Assembly (NCBI GenBank): GCA_030770535.1
Contig: JASVEC010000193.1
Span: 1-33,654, forward strand
Length of the DNA stretch: 33,654 bases
Direction of reading: 5' to 3'
From: Batkoa obscura
Taxonomy: Eukaryota > Entomophthoromycota > Entomophthoromycetes > Entomophthorales > Batkoaceae
Position 1 is the first letter of the stretch. Each line of letters opens with the position of its first letter. The notes under the pieces were generated by a model. That model ran no database searches and was not told the origin of the DNA. It worked only from the letters and a program-made list of their open reading frames with translations. Position numbers and translations under genes: made by a program. Shown in pieces: positions 10,270-21,008 of the stretch.

Positions 10270-11641
10270 ATATGGAAGGTGTTCAAATTAGTTTCATTTT
10301 TTGTTCAATTTTTAAAAAAGTTATATTTTAAAAATTTTACTTAAAATTTATAGAAATTTGTTTTTGTTAAAAAGCAACACTAAACAGTTTTAAATTATTT
10401 TATTATAGATTATATTGTAAATTAGCGGAATTTCTACTGAATTTAGTAGAAATCGCCAGATTGGCAAGGCTTTTATCAATATGATCTATATTTCAACACC
10501 AGGATTAATCAAAGCTATATTGTGTAAATAAACACATATTCGTATAAAACTTCATTAAGAAATATTTATTATTGACTGCTTTATAGGCAACATTACAGAT
10601 TTGCTATCAAATAAATAAGTTATTTTAACGTTATAGTTATATTGTCAGTGTATTATTAAGTTAATAAATAGTTGAATGAGAGAGAACTGTTAGTCCCAAA
10701 ACTATAATTAACCATCCCTATGTTATATAAACAGTATAATAATAGTTTTTATTTATTATTACAATTACTTGCTCTTTAACTATTTATTAGCTTAGCTATT
10801 AGTAACTTAAATAATACTGACCCTTAATAATTGATTTCTATCATTTAATAAGCTACTTGCTTGCTTAGTAAATGTTGAAACTCTTAAACTTTCTGCTATT
10901 TTTGTAAGATAACTTAGGATTAGTTTTTTAGTTTTTTAGTTATAAACTTTACAACTTTAACTATAATTATATCGCTTTTTTTAATCTATTAAATACTGGA
11001 CAACGACGTAGTTTATTATTTTATTTAATAAAATACAAATACTTTCTAATAGCTTATATTCTACTATTTTTTTGTATTTTTGTTTCTTTTATACTTTTTA
11101 AAAATTACATCTGCTTTCCGATTATTATTAATTAAATTATTAATTCTATTATTTTCGCAAATAAGAATCTCAAATTTTAAAATTAATTCATTTATGTTTT
11201 TTCCATGATACTTGGCAAAAAAAATCAAAGTTGATATTTAAACTACTATTTTATAAATCTCTTTAAATGCATAATATAAAAACTTTTAAAATTTATAATA
11301 ATCTCTTACATCTATATATATATCAACTTTGTGAAATATCGTCTCGTCAACTCTATTATTGATTATAACATAATAACTATTTAAGTTGTTGTGTTCTCGA
11401 GTTCAGAGACAATCAATCTCAGGCTTTATTTTTTATTATTGTATTTATTTTTCTTTGAATTTTTTTAAACTATATATTGGGCACATATATTCTATAAATA
11501 TGTTTTTTTACTATATTTTTGAAATCATCTAGTGTATGTGAGTATCTTTTTTGACTTCATTATTATTTCCATTTTTTAAGTGCATTTAAGTGGGAAATTT
11601 GTTAGTAAAATTCTTAAATACAAAAATACACCTCCATGTAT
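10270..11641 (-). mobile_element. Decayed TIR DNA transposon (copy A)
   Basis: It starts with ATATGGAAGGTGTTCAAATTAGTTTC and stays alignable with the element at 27689-28769 for most of its length. Shared blocks include TCATTAAGAAATATTTATTA, ACTATAATTAACCATCCCTA and TTGCTTAGTAAAT. The minus-strand transposase frame is badly decayed: several stops, and a loss of about 30 codons that removes most of the HGK...DGHFGNLSKW segment. The fragment YHGKN and the stretch IFKKYKRNKNTKK are still readable. The last 108 bp match the MITE family. The roughly 290 bp between 11240 and 11534 have no counterpart in copy B, so either the other copy lost them or the MITE end inserted independently. Confidence 0.65.
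11534..11641 (-). mobile_element. ~105-bp TIR MITE, copy M3
   Basis: A minus-strand copy with core TTTAAGTGGGAAATTTGTTAG and ends TATGTGAGTATC and CACCTCCATGTA. It may be the terminal part of the 10270 element or a separate insertion. It lies head to head with copy M4, 55 bp away. Confidence 0.65.
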
Positions 11642-11696
11642 TTAAAAAGTATTAATCTAGATATTTTTTATTTTTCAAATTATCAAAATATTTATT

Positions 11697-11800
11697 ATAT
11701 GGGGATGTGTTTTTTTGTAAGAATTTTACTAATAATCTTTCCGCTCAAATAGTGCTTAAAGGATGGAAAAGGTAACGAAGCCAAAAAAACATTCCCATAT
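11697..11800 (+). mobile_element. ~105-bp TIR MITE, copy M4
   Basis: A well-preserved 104-bp copy, running from ATATGGGGATGTG to CATTCCCATAT. The ends are inverted repeats and a TA on each side is consistent with a TA target duplication. It contains ATGGAAAAGGTAACGAAGCC, the same short reading frame that starts the ORF of the longer element at 27689-28769. Confidence 0.8.
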
Positions 11801-13315
11801 ATTATTTTTCTACTTCTATTTAATATGGATATATTATCTGATAGCTATCTATTATTACTGTCTTTTGTACTTTTGATAATAAGTTAAAATATCAAAATAT
11901 TATTATATTTAGATAACCACATCAATTTACATATATATTAAATTCAAAACTCTTACATTCATCAAAAAAAAAATACTGAAGCTATAGTTGATAATAGTGT
12001 TACTTATTGGCTCTTATTTCTTGTTTTCCTCAAAGCACTAATTTTATACATTATTTGATTAAGTTTATTAATAATAAACTTTAGTATTATTTCTTTTTTT
12101 CTATCATAAAATTCCATAAACTTTTGATTATTATAAATGGTTGTTAAAAGCAATATAAATAAATTACAATATTTATATTGTGTGCTTCTACTTATGATTG
12201 AAGTTTTTAAAAAATTTATTTACAAAACTTTGCATTTTGTTTTTACTTCAGCAAAAAATAAAGTTAAATAGCTATATATTTATTATATATTTAAAAAATA
12301 ATAATTGAAATGTGTCTTTTAGGTGAATTTTTTTACTCAATTTTAACTAATTATACATTTAAGGACTCATAAATTTCAGATAAAGTTTGAATTTTTAACT
12401 AAATTCTGAAACTAATCCAGACATCTCCACTTTTATTTATTTATTTATTTAATAATTAAAATAAACTTTTTATTAATGATATATAAAATATAATTGGCCA
12501 TATTAATTTTATTGTAACATTCAATGACAAAAATTTTATTAAATTGGCAAGATAATATAATTCACTTAAAAATTCATGGTTAAAATTGATACTCCGTATA
12601 ATATATTAAAATCCCATTTGTGATATTGAAGCTTAAAAAAAGTAACTACATAATAAATACAAATCCTTCAAAAGATATTAAATCTAAGCTAACTTAAAAC
12701 CAGTATCTTTAAGCCAATACTTTACTAATTCGTTGTTTCAATTATATTAATAAATATTTATATAAAACATCTCATAGTAAAATTTCAAAGACATGCTTGC
12801 TCTACCCAAAACCTTTATTTTCAAATGACCAATCTATATATAGAAATATTCTTTAGCTTTGATGTTACACTATTTTTTGAATTCAGGTATCGTGTTAAAC
12901 TTTACATAAAGCTATGATGTGGTAATACCTGTATGCCCACAATTAAGATACTGTATATCACAATCAATTTAATTTACACTTATAGCCAAGCAATTGTATC
13001 AAATATCAAAAGTTTACGAGTTTAAAAGTCTACGAAAATCAAGATTTTAATGACATTACACGTGGGAAAAAAAACTATCCAAGAATAGTTTTGAAGTTGG
13101 TTTAAGCTAACTAAAAATCATTTTCCACATCATTGAAAAAAATTCAATAATAAGATGGATGGTTCTTAAAGAATTTTTAATCGCTAACATAACATATATA
13201 TTAAATACCATAAAAATTTTGTTTCACTAAACTACAATATTAAGAAAATGACCAACACATGCTAAAACTCAATAATTATAGCAATTATACATCCAGAATA
13301 TATATTAAAACGAAG

Positions 13316-13325
13316 TATATAAATA
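13316..13325 (+). promoter_or_regulatory. TATA box of lipase L2
   Basis: TATATAAATA, 44-53 nt before the ATG at 13369. Confidence 0.6.
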
Positions 13326-13368
13326 AAATTATACTGTGCATAGTTGAACAATACTGTTGATTCAAAAT

Positions 13369-14322
13369 ATGAAAACAATTTCAATACTAATTACTACCTT
13401 ATTAGCTTCTAACCAGATATTAACTGCAAATGTTACACAGCAGGATTATTTTGTTCAGTTTAAACAAAGTCTTGAGACATTAACTAAGAATGTACAACCT
13501 CCTAAAAGCCAAGATAGTAGATTAACTGAGGTATCATTAATTCAACCAGGAAACGAAGCTGACGGAAAAATCTATGCTAGATTCGCAGGTGCTTCCTACT
13601 GCTCTAATGATAGCATCGCTAGCTGGAAGTGTACTCATTGTTTAAAAATCCAGAATTTAATTGAAGATGTTAAAATATTTGAAGATGGAGCTACAGAGAC
13701 TAAAGGGTATATCGCACTAAATAAGGATCGCAAAGAAATTATTATATCATTCCGTGGTAGCTCCAACACGCAAAATTGGCTATTAAATGCTCAAATTGGA
13801 AAAGTATCAGCATCTTTTGGTAGATCTTCTTATAATGTTCATGGTGGTTTTAAAAGGGCAACAGATGCTTTATTCCCTGTTGTTTCGTCTAACTTAAAAT
13901 CATTATTATCTTCTTATCCTCAATATAATGTAGTCGTTACTGGACATAGCTTAGGAGCTTCTATAGCTGATTTGATGGCATTAAGGTTTAAGTATGAGTT
14001 AAATATAGGTGATAATCAGCTACGACTTTACACTTATGGCTCTCCAAGGGTTGGAGATCCTACTTTTGCTAGATTCGTTAATCAAAATGGTTTTACTGTT
14101 GGAAGATTTGTCAATGCAAATGATGTTGTACCTCATCTTCCCCCAGAAATCAACAATTATAGCCACCACCAACAAGAACTTTGGGCAAACGGAATGACTA
14201 CTAAGCTTTGCAGCACTTCTTCTTTAGAAGATACTAGCTGCTCTTATAAAGAATGGTATCGCCCTAGTTCAGATGCTCATCTTAAAATTTGGGACATTGC
14301 ATTAGGCAATGCCAGTTGTTAA
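13369..14322 (+). CDS. Secreted class 3 lipase (L2), intact
   Basis: A 317-residue extracellular triacylglycerol lipase or related esterase of the Rhizomucor miehei type. I start at the ATG at 13369, which begins the signal peptide MKTISILITTLLASNQILTA; the open frame extends to a TTG at 13357, but that is not a likely fungal start. The oxyanion/lid segment is FRGSSNTQNWLL (128-139). The nucleophile is Ser194 in GHSLGAS. The acid is Asp252 in NANDVVPHLP and the base is His304 in SDAHLKIWD. Cys pairs match the three disulfides of R. miehei lipase: C88/C91 (CxxC), C281/C291, and C78 with the terminal C317. A TATA box lies 44-53 nt upstream. It is convergent with the broken lipase at 14682-15624, whose coding end is 359 bp away. 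Intact and probably functional. Substrate preference cannot be read from sequence. Confidence 0.93.
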   Translation: MKTISILITTLLASNQILTANVTQQDYFVQFKQSLETLTKNVQPPKSQDSRLTEVSLIQPGNEADGKIYARFAGASYCSNDSIASWKCTHCLKIQNLIEDVKIFEDGATETKGYIALNKDRKEIIISFRGSSNTQNWLLNAQIGKVSASFGRSSYNVHGGFKRATDALFPVVSSNLKSLLSSYPQYNVVVTGHSLGASIADLMALRFKYELNIGDNQLRLYTYGSPRVGDPTFARFVNQNGFTVGRFVNANDVVPHLPPEINNYSHHQQELWANGMTTKLCSTSSLEDTSCSYKEWYRPSSDAHLKIWDIALGNASC

Positions 14323-14681
14323 TTTATATAAATCTGGGATTTATTTTAATTTTTTTAGGGGGATCACAAGGCTATTTTTGAATAAAATTTAATAAATGTT
14401 TAGTATTAAATAAATTTTTTAAACGTTATAGTCTATTGGTTTCTATTTGTATATCCACTTTAAATCTAGACCTCCTCGTTAATTTTTCTGGTTGTGATAT
14501 ACATTGGTTTCCCGTAATGTGTAACTATGGACAAATATAACCCTTATGTAATGCTCTTTTATTTTTAAATACTTTACCCCATAGTAGAATAAGATTGTTA
14601 AATTCAAAATTAGATTTTTAATCATAATTTATAAGAAATTGAAATAGAAAAATTCTACATAGAAATTATTATTTATTAATT
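14323..14681. other. Convergent intergenic spacer
   Basis: 359 bp between two convergent lipase genes. An AATAAA at about 14381-14386 could serve as the poly(A) signal of the plus-strand gene. Nothing else is seen. Confidence 0.4.
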
Positions 14682-15624
14682 TTAACAAGCTCCATTACCA
14701 AGAGAAATATCCCACATTCTACGATGAGCTTGGACACTAGGGCGATACCATTCTTGGTAAGAACAGTCTTTATCTTCTAAGTAATCAGCACTACAAAGCT
14801 TAGTATCATACCCATTTACCCAAAGTTCGCGTTGATGATGATTATAGTCACTGATTTCAGCTGGAAGATGGGGTACAACATCATTTTCATTAACAAATCT
14901 ACCAATGGTGAAGCCATGTCGGTTGACAAATCTAGCGAAATCAGGATCTCCAATTCTTGGTCCACCATAAGTATAAAGGTTTAGTTTATTGTTTGGAACA
15001 TTTAATCATATTTAACTCTCAAGGCTATCAAAGAAGCAATAGCAGCACCTAAACTGTGTCCAGTAATCACAACTTTATATTGAGGTAAGAAGATTGAAGA
15101 GATTTCAAGTTAGAGGAAACAACTGGGAATAAGTTATCAGTCACTTTTTTGAAACCACCATGAACATAGTAGGAATTACCACCAAATCTTATTGGTACTT
15201 TTTCAGTTTGAGCATTAATCAACCAATTTCGAAGATTAGCACTGCCACGGAAAGAAACAATGATTTCCTTTCTGTTATTATTAACCACAAAGTACCCTTT
15301 AGTTTGAGTAGATACATCTTCAAATATTTGGATTTTTTCTAATTTATCAGTGACTTGAACGCAGTGAGTACACTTCCATGATTTGATGCTCTCATTATCA
15401 CAATAAGCTGCACCAGCAAATCTAGCATAAGCTTTTCCATTAGCTACGTTTCCTGGGACAATATAAGATGATTCATAAAACCTAGTAGTACCATTCTTTG
15501 GTGGTTCAACATGGTGGGTCATAAGCTCTAAGTTCTCTTCAAACACCTTGAAGTAGTCTTCTTCTTGGGCGTTTAATTGAGTTAAAAGTAAAGCTGATAC
15601 TAAGAAGCTAAAGAATGATTTCAT
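14682..15624 (-). pseudogene. Broken class 3 lipase (copy L3)
   Basis: The same lipase type as L1, with ATG at 15624, signal peptide MKSFFSFLVSALLLTQLNA and terminal WDISLGNGAC-stop at 14682. The first 185 codons are clean through the oxyanion segment RGSANLRNW and then run out of frame at about 15085. There one base is missing in the codons for SSYPQYK, so the protein ends as SSYLNIKL. A second one-base loss lies near 15005, where copy L4 reads AACTCATAT. The catalytic Ser, Asp and His all fall after the first lesion, so the product would be inactive. The first lesion is shared exactly with the copy at 17390-18331. The TATA box TATATATAAGC at 15672-15682 is intact. Confidence 0.85.
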
Positions 15625-15671
15625 ATTTAAAAAAACTTTCCCAAATTTATTTTTTCACATCTTAATACCAT

Positions 15672-15682
15672 GCTTATATATA
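15672..15682 (-). promoter_or_regulatory. TATA box of lipase L3
   Basis: TATATATAAGC on the minus strand, about 50 nt before the ATG at 15624. The same word precedes L1. Confidence 0.5.
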
Positions 15683-17188
15683 CCTGATGCTCCCATTGTG
15701 TATTTTCTATTTATAATTCTATTTAGATTATTCAACATCATGCGCCAGTAGGAGCTTGTAATAAATCCTGTTAATACAAGTAATTGTAATAAAATTTATT
15801 TATTTACTTATTTCTCTTTATTTAATATTCACCCTCTATTTTTGAAAGAATAATTTTGTCGCGTTTTATACATAGTAAAATAAAAATTTCGTGAGAATTA
15901 AAAAATTAAATAAAAAATGAACTCTACCCTATAATTTTAAGCATGTGGATTTATTGATATGAAATGTTCTTTTTTTAATATTCATCTTGCATAAAGACAC
16001 GTTAATGTTTTTTGGTATCTTTATTAACGATTCAGGCTTAGAAATCAAAGCCTTATTGTTAATACATTTAAGTAAACTATTGGATTGTCAGGTGCACTAT
16101 TTAAATGCGGTATTGCTACTATAAACCTACCTAATTAAAAATAGAAATAGGATTACTTTTTAAAGCAGTTATTTTTAGCTAAGTACTTTACCTTCTTTTT
16201 AATTCCTATATAAAATTTATTTGGATACAGGGTGGTTAGTAACTTTGATTTCAGATGTAAAATTACTAAACTAGACCAAGAAAAGATAAATTCAATATAA
16301 AGTTAATATAGATATATTCAAGCTGTTTGTATAATTTTAATAGTTTAATTCCATTGGATTTATAGAATGTCAAGTTTTTGTCATAAGAACTTTCTGGAAT
16401 TCATTTTGACCTTTTAAACAATGATTGAAAAGCTTCTGTTTTGTTGGGCTTTTTCACGAATAAAATCAAAAAGCTAAAAACCAAGTGACTTCAAATATTT
16501 AGTTGTTTTATTTTTATTTAAATATTTTGTGCTTAATCAAATGCTTTATATATAACTTTCATGAATTAACCATATAATTTTAGTAGGGCACTTGTTGACT
16601 GTATATAATTGGAACAATTTTAATGAGCTAATTTAGACATTAAGGTCAATTATCACCAATAATACTGTTATTTTTATTTCGGAGACTAGAAAGGTTTTAT
16701 GCTGCTTGCAAGTAATTTTTATGATTTTTATGTAATTCTTGGTATTTCAATTTTTCTTTTCACTTTAATTATAGGTCCTTTATGACCAACTATTCCTTCA
16801 TTGTTGGCTATTTTTTCGCTTTTTTGAGCTCAAAATTTGGACAAAAATATTAGCTAAATTAGTACTTAACTCCATATAGACCACAATATTTAATTTTACA
16901 CTTTCTTTTTTTACAGATATTATGTTTGTTTATAGGTTAATACTTTGGAGGCTATTTTCATGCGGTCTTTTAATTTTGAAAATAAATTCTAATAGATCAA
17001 ATCATAACAATGGTATATAGGTGGGTATGAGACATATATAATAATTTTACCTATATCATTCTTTGTTTAAGTATTGTTATTTAGAATTCAATAGATTCTA
17101 ATTATAATGTTTTAATTTTTCCAATAGTTTATTAAATAATAGATTGAGATTTCAGATCGAAAGTTAACTTTCTAATCAAATTTAAAAA

Positions 17189-17295
17189 ATGGGGATGTAT
17201 TTTTGTGTTTAAGAATTTTACCAGCAATCTTTCCCTTTAGACAGCACTTGAAAGATGGAAAAAGTAACGAAATCAAAAAAAACATACCCAAATAT
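17189..17295 (+). mobile_element. ~105-bp TIR MITE, copy M5
   Basis: Runs from ATGGGGATGTATTTTTG to ACATACCCAAATAT, with the internal frame ATGGAAAAAGTAACGAAATC. It ends about 95 bp from the 3' end of broken lipase L4. Confidence 0.75.
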
Positions 17296-17389
17296 TGAAA
17301 TCTTACTTTTTACTTTATCATTTGAATAAAATAGTAGAATTTTTTACCATTTAATAATAATAAAATCAAAAAAAGATAATTTTAAGAAG

Positions 17390-18331
17390 TTCCATTACCA
17401 AAAGAAATATACCATATCCCACATTCTACGATGAGCTTGGACACTAGGGCGATACCATTCTTGGTAAGAACAGTCTTTATCTTCTAAGTAATCAGCACTA
17501 CAAAGCTTAGTATCATACCCATTTACCCAAAGTTCGCGTTGATGATGATTATAGTCACTGATTTCAGCTGGAAGATGGGGTACAACATCATTTTCATTAA
17601 CAAATCTACCAATGGTGAAGCCATGTCGGTTGACAAATCTAGCGAAATCAGGATCTCCAATTCTTGGTCCACCATAAGTATAAAGGTTTAGTTTATTGTT
17701 TGGAACATTTAACTCATATTTAACTCTCAAGGCTATCAAAGAAGCAATAGCAGCACCTAAACTGTGTCCAGTAATCACAACTTTATATTGAGGTAAGAAG
17801 ATTGAAGAGATTTCAAGTTAGAGGAAACAACTGGGAATAAGTTATCAGTCACTTTTTTGAAACCACCATGAACATAGTAGGAATTACCACCAAATCTTAT
17901 TGGTACTTTTCAGTTTGAGCATTAATCAACCAATTTTGAAGATTAGCACTGCCACGGAAAGAAACAATGATTTCCTTTCTGTTATTATTAACCACAAAGT
18001 ACCCTTTAGTTTGAGTTGCTTCATCCTCAAATATCCCAATTTTACCTAATCTACCATTGATATAATTGCAGTGAGTACACTGTCAAGTAGTGATGCTCTC
18101 ATTATCACAATAAGCTGCACCAGCAAATCTAGCATAAGCTTTTCCATTAGCTACGTTTCCTGGGACAATATAAGATGATTCATAAAACCTAGTAGTACCA
18201 TTCTTTGGTGGTTCAACATGGTGGGTCATAAGCTCTAAGTTCTCTTCAAACACCTTGAAGTAGTCTTCTTCTTGGGCGTTTAATTGAGTTAAAAGTAAAG
18301 CTGATACTAAGAAGCTAAAGAATGGTTTCAT
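17390..18331 (-). pseudogene. Broken class 3 lipase (copy L4)
   Basis: Nearly identical to L3 over most of its length. It starts at ATG 18331 with signal peptide MKPFFSFLVSALLLTQLNA. The first open part is 82 codons and ends at a TGA where L3 has the Trp of SWKCTHC (near 18084). It shares the one-base loss in SSYPQYK with L3, and one T is missing from the T-run near 17908. A later open part, 17395-17778, keeps GHSLGAAIA, NENDVVPHLP and AHRRMWD. About 7 extra bases near the end replace ISLGNGAC with MVYFFW and remove the last Cys. It is more damaged than L3. The TATA region is at 18372-18383. Confidence 0.87.
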
Positions 18332-19331
18332 GATAAAAAAACTCGAGTTTGTTTTTTCTATTCCAATTTCGTATATTTATATACCTTCAGGTCTTTTTCT
18401 ATCCATCCTCACTTTTAATTGTTTATTAATTATTTGAATCTATCCAGCAATGCGATTTTAATATAAACTTAATTTAAGTTAAGTTGGATATAAGAATGTT
18501 TACTTTTTTATAATTTTTTCCTTTATCTAACGCTGTTTCTATATTTTAAAGCAATAATTCCTATCACGTTTTATACATAATTAAGTTTTAATATTGTGAG
18601 AAAAATAATCAAAATCTAATTCACCCTATAATTTCACACATGTGAGTCCATTGCTATAAAATGTTCTGGATTTAATATTCCTAGTTTCAATTGGAAGCAC
18701 ATTAATCATTTTTAAACGATCCATTTGTCAGTTTAAGTATACAAATAAATATACGTCGATTGTCAATTTATTAAATTCATCAATAAAAAGTACTATAGTA
18801 TTTTGAAGTGAGCTAATTGGAAATTGCACTAAGGCTAAGTAGTATAATAATATTTTGATTAGTAGAGCTAGCATCTACTTTAAATAGTATGCTAAAGTTT
18901 ATTTGGACATAGTTAATTTATGCACCATTTATCAATTTTATACTACAAATTAAATTTTGTGCCATTTCAGTTTTACATCATTTATTTACTTTTTATATTA
19001 TCTATTTTTTATTTGAAAAGCTACACACTTTCAGCTTCTCATTATTTCAAATCAATATGGAGATGTTTTTTTTACTTCATTACTTTTTCTATCTTTTAAG
19101 CGCTGTTTAAGTGGAAAAATTATTAGTAAAACTCTTAAATATAAAAATATATCCTCATATAACAATCTTAATAAATGTTAAAGGCTTAATTATATTAATT
19201 TTCCTTTAAGATTCCAAAAGGGTAATGCATCAAATGATTAATTCTAGAAAGTAAAAATATGATGATTTTCAAAACTTTAGTATATTAACAAAAAGATATA
19301 CATATTTAAAAAAAATTATTTATTAAAAATT
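18332..19331. other. AT-rich spacer with one MITE
   Basis: 1 kb between L4 and L5. It holds a TATATAAATATA box at about 18372-18383 (minus strand) for L4, upstream DNA weakly similar to that of L3, and the MITE at 19055-19160. No gene is supported. Confidence 0.5.
19055..19160 (-). mobile_element. ~105-bp TIR MITE, copy M6
   Basis: On the plus strand it runs from ATATGGAGATG to ATCCTCATAT, 106 bp, and is flanked by TA. It carries the core TTTAAGTGGAAAAATTATTAG and lies about 170 bp from the 3' end of lipase L5. Confidence 0.75.
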
Positions 19332-20282
19332 TTAACAAGAGTCATTTCCAAGCTTTATATCCCAGATTATACGATGTGCTGCTGAGCTAGTGTGATACCA
19401 TTCTTTATAAGAGCAATTGTGATCTTCTAGCTCATTAGCGCTACAAATTTGAGTTGACATACCATTAACCCAAAGCTCACGGTGGTGATGATTATAGCCC
19501 TTGGTTTCAGCAGGGAGGTGAGGAACAACATCATTCTCATTGACAAAACGACCTGAAACAAACCTATGCTTATTTAAAAGTCTAGCGAACTCGGGGTCAC
19601 CAACCCTTGGAGCACCATAAGTATAAAGTTTAATTCTATTATCGTTTAAACCAATTTCATACTTTAACTTTAAACTAGCTAAGGTGGCAATAGCACCACC
19701 TAAACTATGACCAGTAACTAATAATTTGTATCTTGGATAAGTTCTTAAAAGTACATCTATCTTTTGGGAAATTTGAGGCAATATATTGTCAATGATCTCC
19801 TTAAACCCAGTATGAACATAATAATTTTTCCCATTGATTTCAATTTGAGTCAGTTTAGTTTTACTATTTAGTAGCCAATTTTCAGCATTCGAACTACCAC
19901 GGAAAGCAACAATCACTTCCTCTCTGTCTTTATTGACTGCTAAATAGCCCTTGGTTTCTGTTTTCTCGTTTTCAAACACTTCTATCGATTCAATGCGATC
20001 ACTAACTTTATTGCAATGGGTACATTCCCAGTTAACGAGCTTATCATTCTCACAATAAGTGGCACCAGCAAGTCGAGCATAACCTTTACCTTCTTTTTCA
20101 TTTCCAGGAATAATGTTGGAAACCTCTTTGGCCCCAGGCATAAATCCTAATGGCTCAGCGACTTTATTATCTAAACTTTGTAAATTTTTGGAAAAGTTTT
20201 CAAAATAATTGGCTTCAGTAGAAGATAATACTACTTGAGAAGAGGCTACTAAGGCAGCTAATAGGTTTATGAAGTTAGCCAT
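19332..20282 (-). CDS. Secreted class 3 lipase (L5), intact
   Basis: A 316-residue extracellular lipase or esterase of the Rhizomucor type. The signal peptide is MANFINLLAALVASSQVVLS. The oxyanion/lid segment is FRGSSNAENWLL (127-138). The catalytic triad is Ser193 (GHSLGGA), Asp251 (NENDVVPHLP) and His303 (SAAHRIIWD). Cysteines C77/C316, C87/C90 and C280/C290 fit the three disulfides of the family. It is more distant from the broken L1/L3/L4 group than L2 is, and its elbow is GHSLGGA rather than GHSLGA[AS]. A TATAAAAAG box is 46-54 nt upstream. The frame is clean. It is the last gene of the lipase/MCO region; the next kilobases belong to a different gene family. Confidence 0.93.
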   Translation of the reverse strand: MANFINLLAALVASSQVVLSSTEANYFENFSKNLQSLDNKVAEPLGFMPGAKEVSNIIPGNEKEGKGYARLAGATYCENDKLVNWECTHCNKVSDRIESIEVFENEKTETKGYLAVNKDREEVIVAFRGSSNAENWLLNSKTKLTQIEINGKNYYVHTGFKEIIDNILPQISQKIDVLLRTYPRYKLLVTGHSLGGAIATLASLKLKYEIGLNDNRIKLYTYGAPRVGDPEFARLLNKHRFVSGRFVNENDVVPHLPAETKGYNHHHRELWVNGMSTQICSANELEDHNCSYKEWYHTSSAAHRIIWDIKLGNDSC

Positions 20283-21008
20283 TATTGAATGGATAGTTGT
20301 TAGTTTTTTTTGAAGTATTATAAGTTGCTTTTTATACTTCTATTTATCTAGCTTTTTATTAGTTACACAATTATATTTGTTCTATTGATATCAACCTAAC
20401 TTTACTTCCAGTACCCTGTTATAATTCCCAGTTACACAGTTATAAACCATTCATTATAATGAATAAACTTTTTTAAAATTACTACTGCTAATTGCCTTTT
20501 TGATCATTTAAGGTTTTGACTTTGTATGAACGTGTCCCAAGTCATTATTTACTATTTTTTACCGGTTTTATCTCTGTCAAATTAACTTGTGACTATGTAG
20601 TTTTGAATACTATTCTTAAACTCTGAGGCACTATATGATAAAATTACTGTATTATAGTGTTTCTTTCCACTTCATTTTTCGAATATTTTAAACAAATGGA
20701 ATATAATCTTAATTAAAAGCCTTGATTTTGACTTTGAGCCTCATTAAAGTCTAGTTTTACCAAAAGAAATAATTTAAAAGTTATGCTAAATGCTAAAGAA
20801 AACGCTATTAGAGTTTAGTTCTAGCTTTATTCTCCATAATTTATTCTCACTAAATCTAACTTGAAAACTATTCCAACTTTATTTACATACAAATTCCTAT
20901 TAGCCTATCATTACTTTCTATTTTCCCACATTACTAAAGTCAATAAAACCTCAATTTTGTTACTTTAATTTACCTTGTTTCATTATTCAATTTATTAACC
21001 ATTGTTTT
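20283..21008. other. AT-rich spacer
   Basis: Apart from the promoter of lipase L5 I see no gene or repeat here. Confidence 0.5.
20328..20336 (-). promoter_or_regulatory. TATA box of lipase L5
   Basis: TATAAAAAG on the minus strand, about 50 nt before the ATG at 20282. Confidence 0.6.

Larger units (their letters stand above)
10021..13315. other. Spacer with decayed transposon and MITEs
   Basis: This 3.3-kb gap holds the decayed element at 10270-11641 and MITEs at 11534-11641 and 11697-11800, plus a TTTA repeat at 12431-12452. From about 11800 to 13315 I see only AT-rich sequence with frequent stops. Confidence 0.5.
15625..17389. other. AT-rich spacer with one MITE
   Basis: The first 300 bp next to the L3 start resemble, at much lower identity than the coding parts, the upstream DNA of L4 (18332-18620); for example CGTTTTATACATA and ACCCTATAATTT occur in both. 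The remainder is AT-rich with no supported gene. A MITE lies at 17189-17295. Confidence 0.45.

Noticed and set aside
13357-13368. Upstream extension of lipase L2 to a TTG
   Set aside because: The ATG at 13369 starts a normal signal peptide and fits the TATA box. The extra four codons are not supported.
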